Part shown: one piece after another, positions 22,397 through 40,050 of the stretch | How the letters are laid out: the number at the start of each line of letters is the position of its first letter | Numbering within the stretch: the stretch's first letter is position 1 | NCBI GenBank assembly: GCA_963693365.1 | Contig: CAVNZM010000005.1 | Span: forward strand, 9,858,001-9,922,000 | Source: Amoebidium appalachense | Taxonomy: Eukaryota; Ichthyosporea | Direction: 5' to 3' | Length of the DNA stretch: 64,000 nucleotides | Program-made: the position numbers and the translations under genes | Notes under the pieces: model-generated | Database searches by the model: none | What the model saw: only the letters and a program-made list of their open reading frames with translations | What the model was told of the DNA's origin: nothing

Positions 22397-24219
22397 CGAA
22401 CGTTAAACGTGTCGTAGTCACTGTGTCTAATTTACATTTGGGTATGTGTACATGTGTATGTGGGGTTTTTGCTGACTTTTAGCTGTGGTTTTGATTTTTT
22501 ATTTGTTTTGTTTTGTTGTTTTTTTTTCTTCTTGGGGTAAAAAACAAGGTGTTTGTATGTGTTTTTTTTTTTTGTGGGGGGGGGGGGGGGGGGGGGGGGG
22601 GGTATGGATGGAATTTTAGGAATATTAAGAGGGTATGGAACCAAAAAAGTAACAAAGTTGTCTATAACAGGTGCAAGAGACGGTTCTTCTCGGACTGTGT
22701 CTCCTTGCCACGTCATGGCTGGTGGTGGTGCGAAACATCATCTCCACGGTCGGAAGCAGCACGGGGGCAATAACAAACCACTCGCACAACCAATCACAAC
22801 AGCAACAACACGCGCCCGGTACACCGCCCACGAATCAACAGCAGCTATGCGTTTTTGAGCAGCAAATCGCGGAGCTCCGATGGGAACGGGAGCGTCTGAT
22901 TGGTCAGTTGGAGGAGGCGAGGCAGCAGAGAATGGAAGCAGTGACGGAGGCACAGCAGCAGTACGCGTCCGTTAGAAGCCAGTGCACACTTTTGTCGCAC
23001 GCGTTGGACGGGAAGGAGCGGGAGATCGACGAGATGCAGGATCGGATCGCACAATCGGAGAAATCGGCGGAGGCACAGAGGCAGGAACTGAACCAACAGA
23101 TTACACAGTTGAGGGAGCAGCTTGCGACGCAACAGCAACTTTTGCAGGTGCACGCGAGCACGGCGCTTTTCACGCCATACCACAACATGATTACCCCGAG
23201 AATGCAGAACGGAGGAGGGGAGGAGGGAACGGAGAACACACAACACGTGCAGAGAAACACGCCGTCGGGCGCGGAGGCGGTGATGGACATGGGGTCGTAC
23301 CTGCGCGGGGCGGGTTTGGTCCCAGGGATGTGCGGGAGAGAGTCGATGAACGTGTTTGCGTCGGGTTCATATCCAGGCGCGGGCCACCAGAGTCATTTGT
23401 TCAGGCGTGCAACGGCGCCGTCTCTGGGTGGCGATGTGGACAGGCGCTCGTTCGGGAAACCGGCAAAGGTAAGATTTTCATTATGCTGTGAATTTCTGTA
23501 AATGGAATCCTTTTTTTGGTTGGTTTGGGTGTATTATGACTTGTGAGTGAATAGGGTTATCATGTGGGTTAGGGAAAGCGTCAATGTGAGATAGAGGGAA
23601 ATGAGGGGTTGTGAGAGCCTGAGGGCCCCCCCGCCCCCCCCCCCCCCCGGGGGGGGGGGGGGGGGGGGGGGGGGATTTCGCTTGGATGGAGAATGCATTG
23701 CATTGTGTGTCAGGACGGTATGCGCATATGCGCAGTCTATTTGCATGTGTGCCCATTTTGCCTGTGTGTGTAGTGTGTTTCACATGTGTCCGTGTGCCAC
23801 GTGTTTTTATAGTGTTTATCATGTTGGGGGGGGGGGGGAGATGGCTTCATTCGGAGTAAAGTGAATGTGTGTGAAGTGTTTAAATCCCCGTGGTCTGGTA
23901 GTGGTAGTGTTGTGTGTGTGTATGTGTTTGTTTGTTTGTTTGTTTGTTTTTTTTGGGGGGGGGCTGTGAGAGCCGGAATCCCACAGGGTTTTTTGTTTGT
24001 TTGTTTGTTTTTTTTTTTTTTGGGGGGGGGGGGGGGGGGGATTTTCAAGGTTAATTGATTCGATGTTGTTCTTCGTGTAGAACTAGACATGTTGCTAATC
24101 TTTGTTGCTTTTCCCCACAGCAGACTTTCGTTACCGCACTGAACATTGCGCCCTATCCTCCAGCGGCATCTACGCCCGTGAATGACCATTTCGACTCGGG
24201 GGAGATCAGCCCGGATTGA
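21450..24219 (+). CDS. Membrane-anchored coiled-coil protein with BAP31-like core (5' end incomplete)
   Basis: Exons: at least 21450-21560, then 21732-21833, 22671-23468 and 24121-24219 (stop TGA 24217-24219). All joins are in phase 0. From the ATG at 21450 the product is about 369 aa. Hydrophobic helix 1 (VLYVTLGLVSQVLGF) is followed by SEALKLYRAQ, then VLRRQVQETVLLGLCLLATS as helix 2. A Gln/Asn-rich linker and a Gln/Glu-rich coiled coil (ERERLIGQLEEARQQRMEAV, REIDEMQDRIAQSEKSAEAQ) come next, and a low-complexity tail ends SGEISPD. BAP31/Yet family ER cargo receptors show KLFRAQ followed by FSL...LRR before the last TM helix and then a coiled coil, which fits in order and spacing. The expected first TM helix was not found, and the coiled coil is longer than usual. 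The gene is secure; the family call is tentative. Confidence 0.7.
21834..22670. repeat. Coiled-coil gene intron with T/G-run blocks
   Basis: Contains (GAG)n near 21967-21988, T-run 21994-22012, then G-runs at 22016-22052, 22360-22393 and 22577-22602. Here the G-runs are on the coding strand, unlike in most of the window. No exon recognised. Confidence 0.85.
23469..24120. repeat. Coiled-coil gene last intron: adjacent C-run and G-run
   Basis: At about 23627-23674 a C-run passes directly into a G-run (inverted homopolymers capable of a hairpin). Shorter G-runs at 23825-23839 and 24022-24040, and TTTG repeats, follow. The acceptor is ttttccccacag. Confidence 0.8.
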
Positions 24220-27276
<3,057 letters not shown>

Positions 27277-28105
27277 CTGGTTCGATTCGTGTGAAAAGCC
27301 AGATTGCCAGATTGCCAGAATGCCAGAATTTTGATGGCATTCCAGAAAGGCTAGATTTCGGTCCGGTTCTTGTAGAGCTAATATCTAGCTTTTTGGGTCA
27401 AGAAGGCACTTGCCATTTTGCGCGGTAATAGAATATCTTGGCTTATCTTAATGAACAATAATAGTTTTGAAATATTATTTAAATAATTTTTATTTTGTTA
27501 AATGGGCATTTATTACCAAGTTTTATGCATTTTTGAAAAGCTATACTAATAAGGCAAAACGCCTAGGATTGGATACGAACTTTATATGGTGCTGGCGTGG
27601 CCAATCGTAAGGCGCAGGGTCAATCTGGCAATCTGGAAAGGGGGGGGGGGGGGGTCGCCATATCCGTTTTAAGATGACTATCCTAGATCACCTTATTAAT
27701 GCTGCACAGTATGATATTGTGATCCGGTGCCTTAACTTTCTGTCGGAGCTACCGATGCTAGCATCTGCTTACCCATAATAGTATGTAATAGGGGTGTCAG
27801 ATACTACGATGGCGCTCATTGTTGCCTAGCATGTACATATGTCACTGGCTGCATTTGATTGGCTGTGCTGGAAAACGCAGTAGGCCGTCGAATGTGGCTG
27901 GGCCTCCGGCAATGTCCACGCAATAAAAAGTGTGTAAACCCTCGCCAGATTCTGGAATCTGGAAGAGGGGTCAAATTGAATCTGGCATTAAAATTTTGTT
28001 TAAAATTTACGTTCCGATTCGATTGATCGACGAATAACCATTTTTGGCGAGGCGGTTTTTAATCTGGCAATCTGGCGATCTGGCTTTTGACACGAATCGA
28101 ACCAG
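27277..28105. mobile_element. Non-autonomous inverted-repeat element (about 0.83 kb)
   Basis: The 42-bp end at 27277-27318 (begins CTGGTTCGATTCGTGTGAAA) and the reverse complement of 28064-28105 differ at only two positions. The interior is noncoding and repeats a short TCTGGCAA/TTGCCAGA motif near both ends. A G-run lies at about 27639-27653. No flanking target duplication was identified. Behaves like a MITE. Confidence 0.65.
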
Positions 28106-28766
28106 TGTACACTCAGGGAGTGACCGCCTGACCGGGTGACTTGACGTCAAGGTTTCAACCAATCGGATGCTACGTAGCTACGTCATCGCCATCGGTCACG
28201 CTGCATTCCAATGATCCTTTTCAACAACCCCCAATACACATTCCAGTGCTCTAGAGTTTGCCGAATGCCAACCATCTGTGCCCTTCATGATGTACATATA
28301 TTGATGTTCCTGGGTATACACCATGATAAAGCGCATTTTGCAGATGGTAAAAGCAACGCTATAGAATAATATCTTATAAAACTAATATATAAAAACGGTA
28401 TTTTATACAAATCTGCTCAATATTCCTGTTGCGGGCTGACCTGGTGACAAGGGGCAGACTACCCAGTGCCCACTCCGGAATCCGGATCCCGGAGGCACCG
28501 GCTTTGGGGGTCCCAAACGTTGGCAAAATTCTTAATTTTCTGCACTTACACATTGTCAGTGAGTCACATTAATCGATTTCAGAAAGGTTTAAAGTTGTTG
28601 TAAATGTATCAATAGTACTAAATATGAACCTTTGATTTCATAGTTGGCTGAAGACCTTCAGTAGGTGTTGACTTGAGCCACAGGATTATTTTGAAAAAAT
28701 GTTTAGATACGTGGGTCACATGCAAAAGTCTGGGGTCTAACATCCAATTGAATCGCCGGATCCGCC

Positions 28767-30765
28767 GGCCTTATGAAAATATCCCAATTATCACGGTGAT
28801 ATTCAGGAGTGTCCTGGATACCTGATATATCTCATGGTATTCAGGTCCAGCTTGGGATGTATCCCGTGATATTCGGGGAGGGGGCGCAAAAAGATATATC
28901 TTTTGGTATCCACCGAAGCGTGATAAATCCTCGGCCAAGGAGCACGGCCATCTAGAGTCTCTAGATGGCCGTGGCCAAGGAGCAAGATTTATCCGGCCCT
29001 TTTTGTTAATGTTATCTATAAGAAATGGCCATGTGGGGGACCTTACGGGCGAGATTTGATCTTGGTGAACGTCAAACAACCAATGCAAACAAACAGATTA
29101 TTTCCAAAATCATAGTCTTAGCCATAAATGGGCAATTTTATCGGGAATTAGCCAATTATGCACCACTTGCACCTCCCCAGGGAGCAAACATTTCTCAAAC
29201 AAAACAAAGCCATGAATTTTAGTATTGATTTTAAATTTAATAATATACATGATGAAGCTGAGGCAAAGCTTATGGTTGTACAATACGGTGCATGAACAAG
29301 TACATATGCCGCATAGTGAACTTTGATATGCAATGTATCAGCGTGTTCATGTAGTATACGCACATAGCATGCATATGCATATGCCATGGCCAGTTCAACA
29401 CCAGCTCATCTGCATCCTCTGACAGCGCTGATGAGGCATGCACATAAATTTGCAATTGGCCGGCCACATACAAATACTAATGGCTTAGCTTTGTAAAAGC
29501 AGAGTTATACATTGCCTAAGTTCTGTAAAAGGGACTCACAGCAGAAAGGTATATTTGGGCGTATACTTTGCCTTTGGTGAGAGATATACGTACGATAGGT
29601 TTGCCCAAAAGGCTAATTTGGCCGGGATACTTGTGGATGATAATCAGGGGCTTGACGGGAAACTTTTGATATCATACCTTTTGATTTCCATGGACGTTTT
29701 CGGGATATGTTGTAATGATACTCGGGGCGCTCTCAGAAAAAAAAAAGGGGAATATTCAGGTGGACTAAGACTTCACTTTTACTTCGATCTCTTAGCAGCT
29801 GTCACGTCAACTTTTTTTTTCCCGATTCTTCACCATGGCAGGTATATAAAGGCTTTCGTTTTTTCTTTTTGTGGTGGGAAGGGGTCCCACTCAGGGGAAC
29901 GTGACACTGTGTGTGTGTAGTGCGGCCTTGTCTATTCCTACTGCTGTGAGAGTGTGGGGACATCTCCCAGTACGTGGAGTTTCTCGCTAGAGGAGTGGTT
30001 TCTTCGACATCTGGTGGCCCACTTGGCAACTTACGGTAACTTCTACACACTATCTACGCTTCTACGCGAGCTATTGGCGGTGGGCTGCTGCAACTTCTTC
30101 AACTGCTTCTGCGCTGCGTGAGTGGAGAGGTAGCTACTGGGTCGTCGAGGAGCTTTCCTTGTGGCTGCCGTTTTTTCAGCCTTCAGCAGTATGGCAATGA
30201 CTGGGTTTGCTTGCATGCATTCTGTAGTTGTGTTTTCCTGTGTGTCCTGCCACAACTAGGCCACCTTATCAAAGAGTTAGAGACAGCTTCTGCGGGTTTT
30301 CTAGGGGTCGGGCCCGTGGGGATTGTTTTCTCGCTCGGATTTGGTCTGCATTGCTCTTTAAAGGGCTGACTTGCTTGCTGTGCCCCGGTAGGTTTTGAGG
30401 GGGGCCTGACAGTGGGGGGCAGCAATAATGATGTCTTCTTGCGGAGTGTGGCCTGGTCTTCATCGCTGCATATGACTAGTTGGAGCAAATTAGTTTCACG
30501 CATACACGTGCACTTGTACCTTTGCCCGCTGGTGTCCTTTGGTCACTTGTTCTGTTTAATTTTATTATTTCATCGCTGTGGCTCTTTCGAAGTCGGTTAT
30601 TTTGGTGGTCATGTAGCTTGTGGCTGCACGTTGCCTTCATATCCACTGGACCACTGATCAATAGATCCCAGTCAAGATAAAAAAATATTCAGGGGCTAAG
30701 GCGATATTTTCGTGATATATCCCGGTTGATACTCAGGGCGAAAAACAGGATATTTTCATAAGGCC
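28767..30765. mobile_element. Non-autonomous DNA transposon with 18-bp perfect terminal inverted repeats (2.0 kb)
   Basis: GGCCTTATGAAAATATCC at 28767-28784 is perfectly inverted at 30748-30765. A subterminal motif of the form GATAYTCRGG recurs near both ends (28798, 28868, 30729) and inside (29717). If the terminal GGCC is the target duplication, the TIRs are 14 bp, starting TTATGAAA. No ORF inside resembles a transposase. The longest (about 29555-29920) has no recognised domain. A 14-bp perfect palindrome with a 3-nt loop sits at 28943-28973. Confidence 0.75.
28943..28973. repeat. Perfect hairpin inside the 2-kb transposon
   Basis: CACGGCCATCTAGA, a 3-nt loop, then TCTAGATGGCCGTG. The arms are also flanked by direct copies of GGCCAAGGAGCA, giving a larger imperfect inverted/direct structure. 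Confidence 0.8.
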
Positions 30766-31081
30766 CTAACGCAGACGCCGAGTTGGCAATGCGGCTGATT
30801 TTGGGCAGGCAGCAGGGATTAAAGGTTGTAGTGCCTGAACTTATAACTTCTGTAGTCAGTTGATTCAGGTTTATTTCACTTTATAATTGAATTAAAGTTT
30901 TCAAAAAGCATTTATATCACCAACCTCGAGGACCGTACAAGCCAGTTACGAGGACCCGTGGTGCCACTGGTGTGCCCGTGCCCATCAGAATCGCAAACCC
31001 TGGCAATGCCTAATCAAAGATAGGCATATGAATGGTTTATATCACACATTGCTTTTACCGCCAATTTATTCGATTAGGTTT

Positions 31082-31107
31082 TGACGTCATGCCATCAGCT
31101 ATATAAG
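31082..31107 (+). promoter_or_regulatory. CRE-like site and TATA box of syntenin-like gene 1
   Basis: TGACGTCAT at 31082-31090 is followed by TATATAAG at 31100-31107. The TATA box lies 70 nt before the main ATG, which implies a 5' UTR of about 40 nt. The paralogue at 36901 has a TATA box at nearly the same distance. Confidence 0.6.
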
Positions 31108-31159
31108 GGCCATCGCTCTCACTTTCGTCTCAACTGAAACTTTTGAGGTTTCTGTGACA

Positions 31160-31210
31160 ATGACGGGAAATGGCAGTGGGAGCGCTCTCCGGAATGACTG
31201 CGGTGGTTGA
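31160..31210 (+). promoter_or_regulatory. Start-overlapping uORF of syntenin-like gene 1
   Basis: ATG at 31160 (context gacaATGA, A at -3) opens a 16-codon frame ending TGA at 31208-31210, with C-terminus LRNDCGG. It begins 10 nt before the main ATG and overlaps the main ORF in another frame. The paralogue has a uORF of the same length, offset and C-terminal pattern (HRNNCGG). Confidence 0.6.
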
Positions 31211-32108
31211 GCGGATGGCCCGCCGGGGTCTATTCCGTAACTCTCCCCGCTCTAGCCAAAACATTGACGCCGAAACAGTTAAATACGAAACCCCTGCGAG
31301 TGGCAGCACCCGCTCCTCTGCAAGCAGCACAACATCGACCGAGTGCTCCCTCACAAAGGCGCCCTACGTCGTCGATCATGGGCTGTATGTGGGTTCAGGT
31401 GGCAACGTTCCCAACGACATTTCCAAGCGCGAGATTGAGTTGAGGAAACTGCCGAATGTTGAGTTTGGTGCGTCGCTCGCAAACGTTGCAGGGGGCCACA
31501 TCATTGTCGTTATGGTTCATGAGTACATCATGAAGTACGGGCGCATGTTCTACTCCCCTGCTTTTATGCATGGGCTACGTGTGGGCGACGAATTGGTGTC
31601 ACTGAACGAGCACGATGCCAGCTCCCTTAGCGCCGAGCAGTTTGAGGAAATCCTTTACGAGGAGTCATCGATTTTTCTCAAGATCAATGAGCAGCCCGGC
31701 GTTCAGGTTTTCACACTTCCCATTCCCGATGTGGTGAGATTTAACCTCGTTTCTTCTGAGCCAGAGAACGTGTTTGGCTTCACCTATGGAAAGGGTGCGG
31801 TCAACTCTGTAAGGGAGGGCCTCCTAGCACACAGCATTGGCCTTCCCGTTGGTTCATCCATCGTTAACATCAACAAGAAATGCATGCTTGGCCTTTCCGA
31901 TGACGATGTTTTGTGCGAGCTGCAGGATGCGCTGCATGGTGGTGGTGATGAGGTGATCATCCATACCTTAAACGCATCTGTCGCTTCCGGCATTGTAACT
32001 GCTGGGAAGAAGGTTTTGGATGTGGTTGCTCCCAGTGTGTCTGTTGCTGAGGCTGTTAACAGAGACTTCGTGATTGGTGCTATGCCTCTGCCCAAGAGGA
32101 TTTCTTAG
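31170..32108 (+). CDS. SDCBP-like: Syntenin-like tandem-PDZ protein 1 (intronless)
   Basis: A 312-aa product. Residues 1-85 are Ser/Thr-rich and probably disordered. PDZ1 is about residues 87-176 (EIELRKLPNVEFGASL, GLRVGDELVSLNEHD). PDZ2 is about 180-268 (ENVFGFTYGKGAVNSV, GLPVGSSIVNINKKCMLGL). The tail is KKVLDVVAPSVSVAEAVN. PDZ2 and the tail follow syntenin in order: GFIFKNGKITSIV, NICEINGQNVIGLKD, RMAPSI. Syntenins are cytosolic scaffolds that bind C-termini of syndecan-type receptors and phosphoinositides through two close-packed PDZ domains. The gene has no intron, unlike its neighbours, and a TATA box 70 nt upstream. AATAAA near 32437 may serve polyadenylation. The start is ATG 31170 (gaaATGG). 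Family call good; orthology to animal syntenin is inferred. Confidence 0.88.
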   Translation: MAVGALSGMTAVVERMARRGLFRNSPRSSQNIDAETVKYETPASGSTRSSASSTTSTECSLTKAPYVVDHGLYVGSGGNVPNDISKREIELRKLPNVEFGASLANVAGGHIIVVMVHEYIMKYGRMFYSPAFMHGLRVGDELVSLNEHDASSLSAEQFEEILYEESSIFLKINEQPGVQVFTLPIPDVVRFNLVSSEPENVFGFTYGKGAVNSVREGLLAHSIGLPVGSSIVNINKKCMLGLSDDDVLCELQDALHGGGDEVIIHTLNASVASGIVTAGKKVLDVVAPSVSVAEAVNRDFVIGAMPLPKRIS

Positions 32109-36084
<3,976 letters not shown>

Positions 36085-36610
36085 CGGTGCCCGGCTCAAG
36101 GCATTGCCAATCATTTCTCTCCCCCGTCGGTCCGGTTCGGTCCGGTCCGCGACCCTTACCGGTCCGGTCCCGGTCCGGTCTTTTTCGAGGCTTTTCGGCC
36201 CGTCACCCACCGGGCGGCTTACGTAAGTCGGGTGGGTGGTGCCGTGGTGCTGGCCATGGGAGCATCACATGTACACATGGCATGTGTCACCATCGTAACT
36301 GCCATTAGTCGTAGCTACAACACTATAAATGTGTGTGTGTGTGTATATGTGTGTGTGCTATTTAGGGGGGGGGGGGCTGTTGGCAGCCTTTGGCCGGGAT
36401 TACGCAACCATCTCCACTGGTGCACATGGTGCTGCATGCTCCAATCGAAAGAAGCCTGCTGAGGCTCTTGGGCAAGCAGCGGGCCAGCCCTGTGGGAACC
36501 CCCCCCCCTCCATTCCCTTCTCACCCCCTTTCTCCCCATATATATACACAATAAAATACAGCTTTTTGTTTTTAGAAACACCATAAATGCGTGTATGTAT
36601 GTAGATATAA

Positions 36611-36643
<33 letters not shown>

Positions 36644-36757
36644 ATCCCCAGTTTGAACGTTGGTCCTCGATTTTGAGGACCGGACCGGTCCGGCCCGACC
36701 CTGGACCGGTTTGGAACGTCGGTCTGGCCTGAACAATGCCTTTGCCCGGCTGCAGCC
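36085..36757. mobile_element. Probable degenerate inverted-repeat element upstream of syntenin-like gene 2
   Basis: The left part (36085-36185) reads GCCCGGCTCAAGGCATTGCC followed by repeated CCGGTCCGGT. The right part (36660-36757), reverse-complemented, reads GCCGGGCAAAGGCATTG followed by similar CCGGTCC repeats. The imperfect arms enclose a G-run, a C-run and (CA)n. The element ends about 70 bp before the TATA box of the second paralogue. No target duplication established. Confidence 0.45.
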
Positions 36758-36828
36758 AGACGCCCACATATTGGTCTATAGTCACGCATTTATGTTGGTG
36801 TCAATTACATTGTTGAAATCTGCGCGCA

Positions 36829-36835
36829 TATAAAA
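36829..36835 (+). promoter_or_regulatory. TATA box of syntenin-like gene 2
   Basis: TATAAAA lies 72 nt before the main ATG at 36901, essentially the same spacing as in paralogue 1. Surrounding promoter sequence is otherwise diverged. Confidence 0.6.
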
Positions 36836-36890
36836 CCACTGTCAGCCGCATTTGTGTATCACAACAGCCAAAAACCCGTCTCTGGCAACA

Positions 36891-36941
36891 ATGCGTGAAA
36901 ATGACCGTCGGAATGCTCACCGGAATAACTGTGGTGGCTGA
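36891..36941 (+). promoter_or_regulatory. Start-overlapping uORF of syntenin-like gene 2
   Basis: ATG at 36891 (context aacaATGC) opens 16 codons ending TGA at 36939-36941, with C-terminus HRNNCGG. The offset to the main ATG is 10 nt. Length, offset and the RN-x-CGG end match the uORF of paralogue 1. Confidence 0.6.
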
Positions 36942-37860
36942 CATGCTGGGGAGGAGGCGAAAACTCTTGCGTTCTCCCCGCTCTTCAACAACCGATAACA
37001 ACAACGAGAAAAAACGAAGCGAGACCCCAAGCACCTACACCACCCTCCGTCCTATGCCCACGACCAGCGATGTCCCTTCTTCGCTTCAGAAGGAGTACAA
37101 GTCCACAAAGGCGTCCTACGTTTTCGACAACGTTTTGTCCGGCGTTTCTGACACCACCACAACAGTTGCTAAGCGGAAAATAGAGTTGAGGAAGTTCCCA
37201 AACAAGGAGTTCGGCGCGTCCCTCGCGAACGTGGCAGGGGGTCACCTTGTGGTGGTTATGATTCACAAATACGTCACCAAGCACGGCCGTCGTGTCTTAT
37301 CCTCCGCATTCACGCAAGGGCTTCGTGTGGGAGACGAAATCACGTTTGTGAACGGAAACGACTTATATCTCTCTTGCGCAGAGCAATGCGAAACGTTCCT
37401 CTTCAAGGAGTCAAACGTTGTCATCAAGGTGAACGAGCAACCAGGCGTGCGCACTTTCAACCTTCCCATCCCGGACATTGCGCGTTCGAGCCTCGTTTCT
37501 TCCGGACTTGAGGGAATTTTCGGCTTCTCCTACAAGAACGGTGCCATATCTTCCTTGAAAAGTGGTACGCTCGCACACAGTGTTGGTCTCTATAATGGCT
37601 TGGCCATCATCAGCGTTAACGGCAAGAGCGTACTTGGTCTCTCGGAAAACGAGGTTTTGTGCGAAATCCAACATGCTCTGTGTGGTGATGGGGACGAGGT
37701 GGCCATCCAAACCCTCAATGCTGGTGTTGCTACCGCAATCGCCGAGGGTGCAAGAAGTGTTATGGATGTGATTGCACCAAGTGTGTCTGTTTCGGAGGCT
37801 GTGAATAAGGATTTTGAGTTTGAATCGGTTCCTCTGCCCAAGAGGAAGATATACATCTGA
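36901..37860 (+). CDS. SDCBP-like: Syntenin-like tandem-PDZ protein 2 (intronless)
   Basis: A 319-aa paralogue of the protein at 31170. The N-terminal region (residues 1 to about 95) is Ser/Thr/Arg-rich and poorly conserved. PDZ1 retains NKEFGASLANVAGGH and GLRVGDEITFVNGND. PDZ2 retains EGIFGFSYKNGAISSL and GLAIISVNGKSVLGLSENE. The C-terminus VMDVIAPSVSVSEAVNKDF and PLPKRK matches paralogue 1. More than half of the PDZ region is identical between the two, while UTRs and N-termini differ, so the duplication is old and both copies have stayed open under apparent constraint. Likely role: membrane-receptor scaffold, as for syntenin. The first in-frame ATG is used; an earlier in-frame GTG is not needed. 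Confidence 0.87.
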   Translation: MTVGMLTGITVVADMLGRRRKLLRSPRSSTTDNNNEKKRSETPSTYTTLRPMPTTSDVPSSLQKEYKSTKASYVFDNVLSGVSDTTTTVAKRKIELRKFPNKEFGASLANVAGGHLVVVMIHKYVTKHGRRVLSSAFTQGLRVGDEITFVNGNDLYLSCAEQCETFLFKESNVVIKVNEQPGVRTFNLPIPDIARSSLVSSGLEGIFGFSYKNGAISSLKSGTLAHSVGLYNGLAIISVNGKSVLGLSENEVLCEIQHALCGDGDEVAIQTLNAGVATAIAEGARSVMDVIAPSVSVSEAVNKDFEFESVPLPKRKIYI

Positions 37861-38348
37861 TGTAGGTGGTGTAGCAAGTGCCCTCCCCACCCACGTGTCG
37901 TATAGGAAAAATGCACGGCAATAGGTTCTTCTCTTTTCGCTTGATAATCAAAAAATAAGAAAAATGTTTGTCGGCCACGGTGAACTATCTCTCATGATTT
38001 GAGCGGTGCAAGGTGTTACGCCCACCGTGTGTAAGGTCTTTTTTTTGAATATTCGCATCACTTTTGGCGGCCTTCATGTTTTGATCTCAAAGAGTATCCA
38101 AGTATTTTTGGCAGTGCCACAAATGAAAAAAATCCGGGGCTGGTACCCTATGGAATATTAAAAAAAGTAAAAACAAATGAAAAAAGACCTACAAAACCAA
38201 CATTCTCGTTACGGTGAGGTTACCGATTGAAAGAGAGGCCTAGGCATCATGAACACACACACACACACACATGCACGCACACGCACACACACACACATGC
38301 GACAAATGTGGCATGCCCCCCCCTCCACCACCACCACCACCACCCATC

Positions 38349-38406
<58 letters not shown>

Positions 38407-38464
38407 GTATGATGCATGCATCCCCCCCCCCCCCTCCCCCCCCCCCCCCCCCACAAAACAGACA

Positions 38465-38553
<89 letters not shown>

Positions 38554-38745
38554 GTGGCACACACACCGTATGATGCAGCATGCCTCCCCCCCCCCCCCCC
38601 CCCCCCCCCCCCTACATACGGCCTTCCCCCCCCCCCCTCCCCCTCTCCCCTCCCCCCTCACACACCCGCCCCCCTCACACACACACATGCGGCATGCGCC
38701 CCCTCCCCTCCTCCTCCCCCCCTTCCCCCCATTCTCCTGGCATAA
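37861..38745. repeat. Intergenic spacer and C/CA block
   Basis: Unique AT-rich sequence to about 38240 (3' region of syntenin-like gene 2). Then (CA)n 38349-38404 and 38470-38551, and C-runs at about 38422-38452, 38586-38612 and 38627-38645. It also contains the 3' end of the leftward secreted-protein gene. Confidence 0.75.
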
Positions 38746-38919
38746 TTAATGTGGCCTGGGCGCAACACAAGGCTTATTTGTTTCACGATAATATAAAAAA
38801 GGACACAGTCCGAACAAATAATATTGGTATTGAATGCGACAGCTGCTGATGTGTAACCTGCACCTACCTGAAGGCAGTGGTGTAGCACAACATATAAGAA
38901 ATACTACTGTAAGAATGTA

Positions 38920-38954
<35 letters not shown>

Positions 38955-39132
38955 CTCCCCAAAGAAAAAAAGAAACTGGTATGGGCTCTAGGTAAATTGC
39001 ATGACATGCATCTGTCTGTGAACACCAATGATGTTTGCATAGCGTTACTGCAGTTTTCAGCATCTCGTGAGCATTTATCATACAGTATTGTGTAGTGCAT
39101 TTCCTCCTCAACTCAAACTCCCCCCTGGCCCC

Positions 39133-39173
<41 letters not shown>

Positions 39174-39854
39174 CCCCACCCCCCTCCTCACCCCCACCTC
39201 CCTGCCCCTCCCCCACCCTTCCTCCCGCCCCTCCCCCCCCCCGGCCCCTCCCCCCCCCCCCCACCCACCCACCTACCCACTGCTACTACCCACCCATCCT
39301 CTTATTCAAACCACCTTCACACCTTTAGTTCACCACCACCAGCAGCAGCACCTGAACTGTTACCTTTCCTTCATATTATGAAGGGGATAGGTCTAGTCAA
39401 AGACACATACGGTTGAGAAGAGGTGGGGGGAGGAGGGAGAGACTCGGTAGAAGTAATGAAGTTAAGGTTCACATTGTGGTGGGTTGGGATTAAGGAAGGG
39501 GGAGGGGGGGGGGGAGGGGGGGGGGGGGGAAGGTGGCGGAGGGGGGTACCGGTGGGTGGGCGGCTGGGGTGGAGGGGCTGTGGGGCAGGAGGGGGGGGGG
39601 GGGGGGAGAGGGGGGGGGAAGCGCATCCGTGCTTAACGGTCCTTGAGATTAATGAAGGAGCTAGTTACAACACTAAGGAACTGGGTTACCAAAAACAATT
39701 TGGGGAGAGGGGGAGTTGGGGGGGGGAGAAGAGAGGTTGCGAGGGGATGGGGGGAGGGGGGGAGCAGAGGTGGATGGGAGCATGGGGAGGGGGGGGGGGG
39801 GGGGAGAGAAGGTTTTCAGTAATGTCATCAAAGGAGCAGTAGTGAGGATGGTTT

Positions 39855-39903
<49 letters not shown>

Positions 39904-40016
39904 AGAAATAGTCGGTTTGGGAGCGACGGTATGCAACGGAAAAAGTACAAGTGTGTGCCCTGGTGGTGCATAAAAGGGCATTGGTTAGGCAGTGCTGTGG
40001 CGGCGGCACCAAGGAT

Positions 40017-40050
<34 letters not shown>

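Noticed and set aside
29801-30503. Minus-strand ORFs inside the 2-kb transposon
   Set aside because: They overlap, have no recognisable domain or catalytic motif, and no coding bias is visible. Treated as chance frames in a non-autonomous element.
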